DNA of 64,000 nucleotides from Cranoglanis bouderius (taxonomy: Eukaryota > Chordata > Actinopteri > Siluriformes > Cranoglanididae). Shown one piece after another: positions 57,540 through 64,000 of this stretch. The notes under the pieces are model-generated. The model was not told the DNA's origin. It did not search any database and saw only the letters and a list, made by a program, of their open reading frames with translations. The translations under genes were made by a program, and so were the position numbers. The stretch covers positions 11,601,754 to 11,665,753 of the forward strand of contig CM042566.1 of assembly GCA_023630585.1 (NCBI GenBank). Reading direction: 5' to 3'. The first letter of the stretch is position 1; every line of letters begins with the position of its first letter.

Positions 57540-58380
57540 TTTCTTCCATGTGCTACCCTGTAATTATCATGCTTGTTACCACAAAGTTGCCTTATCTTGT
57601 TTGGTATGTGTGTGTTCTTTGAGTAATTTCCTGGAAGTTGAGAGCAAGGAAAATTGGGTAGAACATTGTTAGGTATATGTACCAACAGTTGGAACTAAAA
57701 GTTTGATCGACACTCTATAAAACAATGAAAAGAGAAGGCATGAAATTATGTGACCACAAAGACAATGGACTGAGTAAAGTTATGGGCAGAGAACGTAGCT
57801 GCACCCTGCCCTAATTTCCTGCTGACTGGAGCAGAAGGCTTCAGGTTCCACCCAGCTTGGAAGAGTTAAAATGCTTGGACACCATGGAAACAATGAGTTC
57901 TCTTCTACCAACACTTCCAGGGAGTTCTTCCCAATCAACATATTCAGGGAGTCCTCATCAGTTAACAACTGCTGCAAGAGTCTTCTTCAAGCCACATCTT
58001 AAGGAGTTCTCTTCTACCAACACCATCCAGGAGTTCTCCGCTCAACCTCTTCAGGAATTTTCTCTCTTCATTTAACATCTGCAAGAGTACTATGCAATCA
58101 ACATCTGTGTGAGCCAGTTCCTGCAGAGCTTCCTAACTCTAGTCGTGAAAGAAAGTCGTGAAAGTGTCTCTTGACTATATTTATGATTTATTGTCTTAAG
58201 TTGTCCGATCTTGTTACTATGTTCATAATTCGTGTTTAACATCAGGATATTATTACCGGTGGCCACAGGGTTAATATCCCAGCCAGACTTAATAAGAGAC
58301 ATTAAGTTCAACTCATTAGTGGACGAATAGTAGATCAGCTGTTGAAATATTAAGTTTGCACATTTCCCCCTTTTGAGCTC
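57540..58380 (+). repeat. LTR-like repeat related to 30340-32510
   Basis: Shares ordered blocks with the 30.3-32.5 kb repeat (agacaatggactg, ccctgccctaa versus ccccgccctaa, ttgttactatg, ggtggccacagggttaatat). A series of ~45-base degenerate units with (g)gag(t)tct(c/t)...caacat(c/a)tt occupies 57895-58090. It ends beside the truncated DIRS element. Confidence 0.45.
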
Positions 58381-58689
58381 AATCTAACAAAAGGAAAAGC
58401 TAATTTTGTCTACAGGGTGCACAAACATAACCCTCCCTGGTGGTTGATATATGAGACCTCAGCTCTATTGGCTGTTGCAACTAACACATGGTGACCTCTC
58501 AACTGAAATGGTCTCATGTGGAATAGTCCCAATGGTATGATGTTGGCTGCTGCTGCCATAAGCCCCAACAGCCTCTTGTAGAGACTGGAGGGGATGCCCA
58601 GACACAGCTTTATCTTGCTCATTGTTGATAGTATTGAACCTACATGTGTTGGGGATAGATACGCCCTCATTGTAGTGGAATCCCATATA

Positions 58690-60242
58690 CAGTATCTCAC
58701 AAAAGTGAGTACATCCCTCACATTTTTGTAAATATTTTATTATATCTTTTCATGGGACAACACTGAAGAAATGACACTTTGCTACAATGTAAAGTAGTGA
58801 GTGCACAGCTTGTATAACAGTGTAAATTTGCTGTCCCCTCAAAATAACTCAACACACAGCAATTAATGTCTAAACTGCTAGCAACAAAAGTGAGTACACC
58901 CCTAAATGAAAATGTCCAAATTGGGCCCAATTAGCTATTTTCCCTCCCCGGTGTCATGTGACTCATTAGTGTTACAAGGTATCACGTGTGAATGGGGAGC
59001 AGGTGTGTTAAGTTTGGTGTTATCGCTCTCACATTCTCTCATACTGGTCACTGGAAGTTCAACATGGCACCTCATGGCAAAGAACTCTGAGGATCTGAAA
59101 AAAAGAATTGTTGCTCTACATAAAGATGGTGTAGGCTATAAGAAGATTGCCAACACCCTGAAACTGAGCTGCAGCGGCCAAGACCATACAGCGGTTTAAC
59201 AGGACAGGTTCCACTCAGAACAGGCCTCGCCATGGTTGACCAAAGAAATTGAGTGCACGTGCTCAGCATCATATCCAGAGGTCGGCTTTGCAGAATAGAC
59301 GTATGAGTGCTGCCAGCATTGCCAGGTTGAAGGGGTGGGGGGTCAGCCTGTCAGTGTCAGACCATACGCCGCACACTGCATCAAATTGGTCTGCATGGCT
59401 GTTGTCCCAGAAGGAAGCTTTTTCTAAAGATGATGCACAAGAAAGCCTGCAAACAGTTTGCTGAAGACAAGCAGACTAAGGATATGGATTACTGGAACCA
59501 TGTCCTGTGGTCTGATGAGACCAAGATAAACTTATTTGGTTCAGATGGTGTCAAGCGTGTGTGGCGGCAACCAGGTGAGGAGTACAAAGACAAGTGTGTC
59601 TTGCCTACAGTCAAGCATGGTGGTGGGAGTGTCATGGTCTGGGGCTGCATGAGTGCTGCCGGAACTGGGGAGCTAATGCCAACATGTACTGTGACGTACT
59701 GAAGCAGAGCATGATCCCCTCCCTTCGGAAACTGGGCCGCAGGGCAGTATTCCAACATGATAATGACCCCAAACACACCTCGAAGACGACCACTGCCTTG
59801 CTAAAGAAGCTGAGGGTAAAGGTGATGGACAGGCCAAGCATGTCTCCAGACCTAAACCCTATTGAGCATCTGTGGGGCATCCTCAAACGGAAGGTGGAGG
59901 AGCGCAAGGTCTCTAACATCCACCAGCTCTGTGATGTCATCATGGGGGAGTGGAAGAGGACTCCAGTGGCAACCTGTGAAGCTCTGGTGAACTCCATGCC
60001 AAACAGGGTTAAGGCAGTGCTGGAAAATAACGGTGGCCACAAAAAATATTGACACTTTGGGCCCAATTTGGACATTTGTGTTGAGTTATTTTGAGGGGAC
60101 AGCAAATTTACACTCTTATACAAGCTGTACACTCACTACTTTACATTGTAGCAACGTTTCATTTCATCAGTGTTGTCCCATGAAAAGATATAATAAAATA
60201 TTTACAAAAATGTGAGAGTGTGCTCACTTTTGTGAGATACTG
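58690..60242 (+). mobile_element. Tc1-type element of the copy d family (copy j)
   Basis: Complete ends: cagtatctcacaaaagtgag at 58690 and the complementary ...ctcacttttgtgagatactg near 60242, with TA at both junctions. Transposase spans 59064-60052. A 2-bp loss after MAPHGKEL, small losses near 59177 and 59215-59345, and a missing segment at ~59675 shift the frame. It still reads HDNDPKHTSKTTTALLKKLR and SPDLNPIEHLWGILKRKVEE. It lies in the DIRS RT gene. Confidence 0.85.
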
Positions 60243-60663
60243 TAACCCCTAGAAAAGTCTTCCTCTGTACTGGAGAAAGCATGCTTTTCTTGGGGTTCAA
60301 CCTGAGCCCCAAGCTCCTCATGTGGGCGAGAACAACATCTCGATGTTGGAATTTCCAACTCCCTGGATCATGCTAGAATTAACCAGTCGTCCAGGTAGTT
60401 TAGTACATGGATGCCCTGGAGTCACAAGGGAGCCAGAGTGGCATCCATGCACTTTGTGAAGGTGCAAGGGGATAGAGCTAGACCAAAGGGAAGAACTCGA
60501 TATTGCTATGCGTTGCCTCCAAATGCAAACCTCAGGAACCTCCTGTGACTGGGCAATACTTCTATGTGGAAATATGCGTCTTTTAGATCTACTGTCACAA
60601 ATCAGTCCTCAAACTGAATCTGTGGAACGATAAGTTTGAGCGTCAATATCAGTATGTCTGAAG

Positions 60664-61924
60664 TAGAGATGCTCAATCGACCGACCAGGGACCGGAATCG
60701 ACCAATTTTCCGTATGCTTGGCCCGGACTGGTGACCGGCCGGTCAGTCTCACGTCTTTCCGATTCTAAGCCAGTCCGTGTTGTTGCCAGCGGCACAGGCA
60801 ATAATGTCACAGCCACGCTCACAGCTGCATGTGAACATGTCATAGGCAAAAATGCGAAAACCCATTGACCTACTGGAGGATCAACAAAGATCATTTCCCT
60901 GCGCTTACTCCACTTGCCCGAGCCTATACCTATCTGCTCCATGTACAAGCGTTGAAAGTGATCACTTGTTTAGCTTGGCTGGACATGTGATAGATGAAAG
61001 GAGAAACCGATTATCAGGTGACAAGGCAGAGATGCTTCTGTTTGTGAAGAAAAACTTGCCATTAATGCTCAAGTATACATATGTTGGCAACAAAGAAAAG
61101 GTGCCTTGTGTAATGCTTTACACAGAGAGGCTGGATAGCTTGCCTGAATGGTTGTAGCCAGGTGTAAGCAAAACTCACGTATCTGATATTTCACAGTGGT
61201 TTATTATCAGCGTTGTCGATCCCCCGCACAAATAGGGCAGTTTGCAAAACACTCCACTAACAAGTGCGTTACTGAACATAAATAAAACAGGGAAAAGAGC
61301 AACAGAAATATAACCAGGCTATAAATGCATACATGTGATGATCATAGCTCACGCTCCGTCTACCGACTGCCCACTCATCAGTGAGGGAGTAAGAGAGAGA
61401 GTGTTCCGCCTTAAAGGAGCAGTAACTAATTCACTTTACACTTGTTATTTAATTGTTAGCCACTGCACCTATTAATATTTGGAAGAGTATTGTACACTTC
61501 AATTTTATTCATAGGCTTGCAATCTTTGGACTTTCTTTTGTGAGATGAGTAAAAAAGAGAAAAAGGTCAATTTATAAACATAGTGGAAAATGATATCTGT
61601 TTTGTTATATAAAGCAACTCATTTTCAGTTAATTGTTATTTCTACCTCTTTCCAGTCACAGAGCACTTTATTTTAAGAGTTGTTTAAGTGATAGAAGATC
61701 CTGTAACTTAGTGCAGTTTGGGGGAAATTGTAATGTTTAATAATTCTTTTATTATGAAAATAAAAATTTGCATTGAAGAAAAGTAGATTTTTGTTTGTAT
61801 ATGCTGTCAATTATAGCTCTTAGAAAGAAAATCGGAATCGGCAAAAATCGGTATCGGCAGGTCACACTTACAAAAAAATCGGAAATCAGAATCAGCCAAA
61901 AAAATTGCAATCGGTGCATCTCTA
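60664..61924 (+). mobile_element. hAT element relic with exact target duplication
   Basis: Termini tagagatgc and gcatctcta, with an 8-bp duplication GTCTGAAG at 60656-60663 and 61925-61932. Only the C-terminal dimerisation part of a hAT transposase survives (about 60883-61080): NPLTYWRINKDHFPAL, APCTSVESDHLFSLAG, VIDERRNRLSGDKAEMLLF, in two frames. Most of the transposase has been deleted; 61160-61880 is AT-rich and non-coding. It sits in the DIRS RT gene. Confidence 0.9.
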
Positions 61925-62502
61925 GTCTGAAGAGTATGGTTCAGATGATGCAGATCTAAAATTGGTTGAATACTCCCATCTTTTTTGCGGACCGGGAAAT
62001 AACGGCTGAAGAAACCTCCCTCCCTCATAGGAAGGAGTACATGTTCTATAGCCCCTTTGTCCAAGATGGATCTTACTTCCTGTGCTAACATCGGGCTCTG
62101 CTCTCTGCTGACTACTGTGGTGAGCACACCTCTGAACTGGGGGGGGGGTCGAGCTCTGGACTGGACCTGGTAACCCTTTTCTATGGTGGACAGAACCCAT
62201 GGAAACACATTTGGCAGTAGTTTCCATGCTGCCGGATTTTCTTTTATTGACGTGAACTTTTCCACATTCTTTGGATGGGAAAGCATCAGATTTTTGTTGC
62301 CCTGTGAGAGCTCGCTAACCAGAGGGAACTGAAAACTTGGGACAATATTGGCTGGGGGGGGGCTTAGAGTAATACAGGGGTTAACTGCCCTAACAACCTC
62401 ATGTCCCTTGATACCTCCCTCCATGGCCCATCAGGCCCACTCCTTCTTTGCCTGCTTGGCATTAATGATAATTCTTAGATCAGGCCTACTAGCAGGCAGC
62501 AA

Positions 62503-62862
62503 CTATGGCTCAGAGTCAGAGAGGGTGGGTTGACTCTCCATACTGGAAGGAGGAGTCACATCGTGAACTCCAAAACCCAGAAGCGAAGAGTCGGATCCGG
62601 AGGACAGAGCAAGAGATAGAGTAGCGCTCATTTCCAGTTCCTCGTCCAGATCCATACAGGATCCCCAGGACCCGAGCCAGCTGGCTCCGAAAACCCATCT
62701 CCCTTCGGCTGAGAAGAGAGCGAGCTGAGAGCAGAGCTGCCTAGTTGTGAAACGTCCACAATACGCGCAGTCAGTCCTCTCAAGGGCCACTCCAGCACGC
62801 TCCACACCCAAACACTTCACACAGAAGGTGTGTCTGTCTGTCCCCAAAATAAAACCAGGCAT
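62503..62862 (-). CDS. DIRS gag-like ORF, 119 aa
   Basis: Begins MPGFILGTDRHTFCVKCLG, then ERTDCAYCGRFT. The DRHTFCVKCLG...C..C arrangement is recalled from fish DIRS gag proteins. The ORF ends before the RT frame at 62424. The 62863-63005 flank contains no further coding signal and may hold part of the DIRS terminus. Confidence 0.5.
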   Translation of the reverse strand: MPGFILGTDRHTFCVKCLGVERAGVALERTDCAYCGRFTTRQLCSQLALFSAEGRWVFGASWLGSWGSCMDLDEELEMSATLSLALSSGSDSSLLGFGVHDVTPPSSMESQPTLSDSEP

Positions 62863-63005
62863 GGAATATCACACTTCCTGAATTCTCTCTGACTCATACT
62901 CGCAAAGAGGTGAGGGACAGAAAAGTAAAGATATATATACTTTTCTGAAAAATAGAGAGGAAGTGAAGAGTTTTTAGGAGAGTTCACACAGACAACCACA
63001 ACCAC

Positions 63006-63062
63006 AAAGCTCTGACTAAGCCATGCAGGTACATTCACCTTTTTCTCCTTCAACCACTGTAC
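63006..63062 (-). mobile_element. Short Tc1 fragment
   Basis: Matches 24412-24468 of Tc1 copy b (cattcacctttttctccttc), encoding the WLKEKKVNV portion on the minus strand. Confidence 0.75.
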
Positions 63063-63245
63063 ATTTCTGGGCCTAATTTGGGCCAACTGTGGCAAATATG
63101 GCTCAGTTCTGGTAATGGCAAAGGTCATAGGGGCCATATCTGGCCCACAAGCTGGTTTTAGGCTGAGTTTTGGCTTGTTTTGTCTGGCCCCACATCTGGC
63201 CCAGAAGCCAGCCACACTCAGGTTGAGTCATTATTACATATGGTA
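63063..63245. repeat. Degenerate tggccca-rich repeat
   Basis: Repeated (t)ctggccca/gggccaa words at irregular spacing suggest an old tandem repeat. No coding content. Confidence 0.45.
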
Positions 63246-64000
63246 TGTGGGACAGCTGTCATTTGCTATCTGGGTTGGTGTCAATTTATCATGTACACCA
63301 GACTCAAACCCATATAAGTAACAAACACACTCAAGGAAAAGAAACTGACTGCACATGTATCACATGTCCTGGATGCTTAGATGGAAAGTAGAAAGATGGA
63401 ATAAGGTAGGTATGTGAAGGTTCATTGTAAGTGAATCCATAAATCCATGTGAAAATCTGTGCAAATTGCTTTTGCGCTTATAATTCACTGCTTCAGAGCT
63501 CTTCATTTCAGAGAGTGGCATATAAAACATGACCGTGGTGCTTGGTCGATTGATTGATTTATGAGAGTGAAAGGATGCCCCTCATGAAATTCATTAAATC
63601 AGATGAAGGAAAAAAACATTGTTTGACCTTGTGAACACCCCCTCCCCTTTTCCACCTCCACTTTAATTTCCAGTACTAACATCCTTAGTCGCTGTAGAAA
63701 TGGTTTCTGAGCTTTCTATCCTCCAGCAGTCATCCATCTCACGCTCCTCCTCACTTCTCTGACCTTTTTACCTTTTGCAGAGCATAAACTTGTTTAGTAT
63801 CATCACCAAATCTGCAGCATTCTCTATAACTAATCACATTCATCAGCTAGCTTTTCACTCTGGAATATTAGCGCTCTGATTGATGGGCTTTAGCCCATCA
63901 TGATCGAGTTGTTTATTCTCTACTGAATTCTCACTGTACTCAGTGGGGCTCAATAATCAGTTCAGTGTCATATTCATTAGCTTTTAAGATCCCACAGTGA
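63246..64000. other. No gene recognised
   Basis: Low-repeat sequence compared with the rest of the window. It contains a perfect 9-bp hairpin at 63881-63900 (tgatgggct-tt-agcccatca). No ORF, RNA gene or element terminus was recognised. Confidence 0.5.

Larger units (their letters stand above)
58390..62870 (-). mobile_element. DIRS-type retroelement, interrupted twice and 3'-truncated
   Basis: Minus strand, 5' to 3': gag-like ORF 62503-62862; RT N-terminal part 61933-62424 (RGVLTTVVSREQSPMLAQEV, EGGFFSRYFPVRKKDGSIQP, ILDLHHLNHTLQT); hAT insertion; RT core 60243-60655 (VTVDLKDAYFHIEVLPSHRR, YRVLPFGLALSP, and LNYLDDW at about 60380-60402, the catalytic Asp pair); Tc1 insertion; RNase H remnant 58400-58689 (RGHHVLVATANRAEVSYIN, with Ala where an Asp is expected). 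The tyrosine recombinase and 3' end are absent. Stops occur within the RT, so it is a relic. Confidence 0.8.

Noticed and set aside
63881..63900. Hairpin as a terminator or regulatory RNA
   Set aside because: A single 9-bp stem with a 2-base loop is expected by chance in 64 kb and has no supporting context.

Overview
The window looks like repeat-rich, AT-rich teleost fish DNA. This is inferred from the dense mix of Tc1/mariner copies of several subfamilies, DIRS, RTE, Sushi-type Gypsy and hAT remnants, and long dinucleotide microsatellites. No intact cellular gene was recognised. Apart from one uninterrupted 1111-codon retrotransposon ORF, every coding signal is broken by frameshifts, stops, truncations or insertions. 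No tRNA or rRNA gene, CRISPR array or bacterial-style operon was seen.

Layout. 1-1287 is Gypsy-like leader and LTR sequence. 1557-5123 is a solo long terminal repeat of one family (called LTR-A here), itself split by a second LTR-A in the opposite orientation (2102-3928). 5445-8818 holds exon fragments of an integrase-domain gene with visible splice sites, interrupted by a partial LTR-A and a truncated Tc1. 9458-17700 is an array of about 145-bp repeats into which a 7.5-kb LTR-A element (9698-17179) has inserted. That element has two nearly identical 1855-bp LTRs, an 18-nt primer-binding site matching the tRNA-Ala 3' end, a polypurine tract and a TCAC target duplication. 19440-22939 is a decayed DDE transposase followed by a ubiquitin-specific-protease-like segment, and it carries an RTE fragment with a 17-bp target duplication. 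23979-28862 contains Tc1, Gypsy gag and RT fragments and two abutting LTR-A copies. 30340-32510 is another LTR-like repeat, split by a solo LTR-A.

33696-42625 is a run of Tc1-type elements separated by (TA)n tracts. The last one contains a restriction-endonuclease-type non-LTR retrotransposon (intact ORF 37824-41159, minus strand) with a truncated copy of the same element directly behind it. 44630-45106 is a foldback repeat. 45190-49690 holds two decayed LTR-retrotransposon pol/gag regions. 51466-54870 is three Tc1 remnants. 55160-57150 is an RTE element with an internally deleted RT. 58390-62870 is a DIRS element interrupted by a Tc1 (58690-60242) and by a hAT relic with an exact 8-bp target duplication (60664-61924).

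The elements do not form a cellular pathway; they form a stratigraphy. Nesting gives relative ages: the integrase-like gene, the USP-like transposase, the DIRS element and the 145-bp array are older hosts, while LTR-A, the RLE retrotransposon and some Tc1 copies came later. The most unusual items are the transposase/USP-like coupling, the LTR-A family and the tandem RLE insertion. All motif and homology calls come from reading the sequence and from memory of the families; no database search was run.
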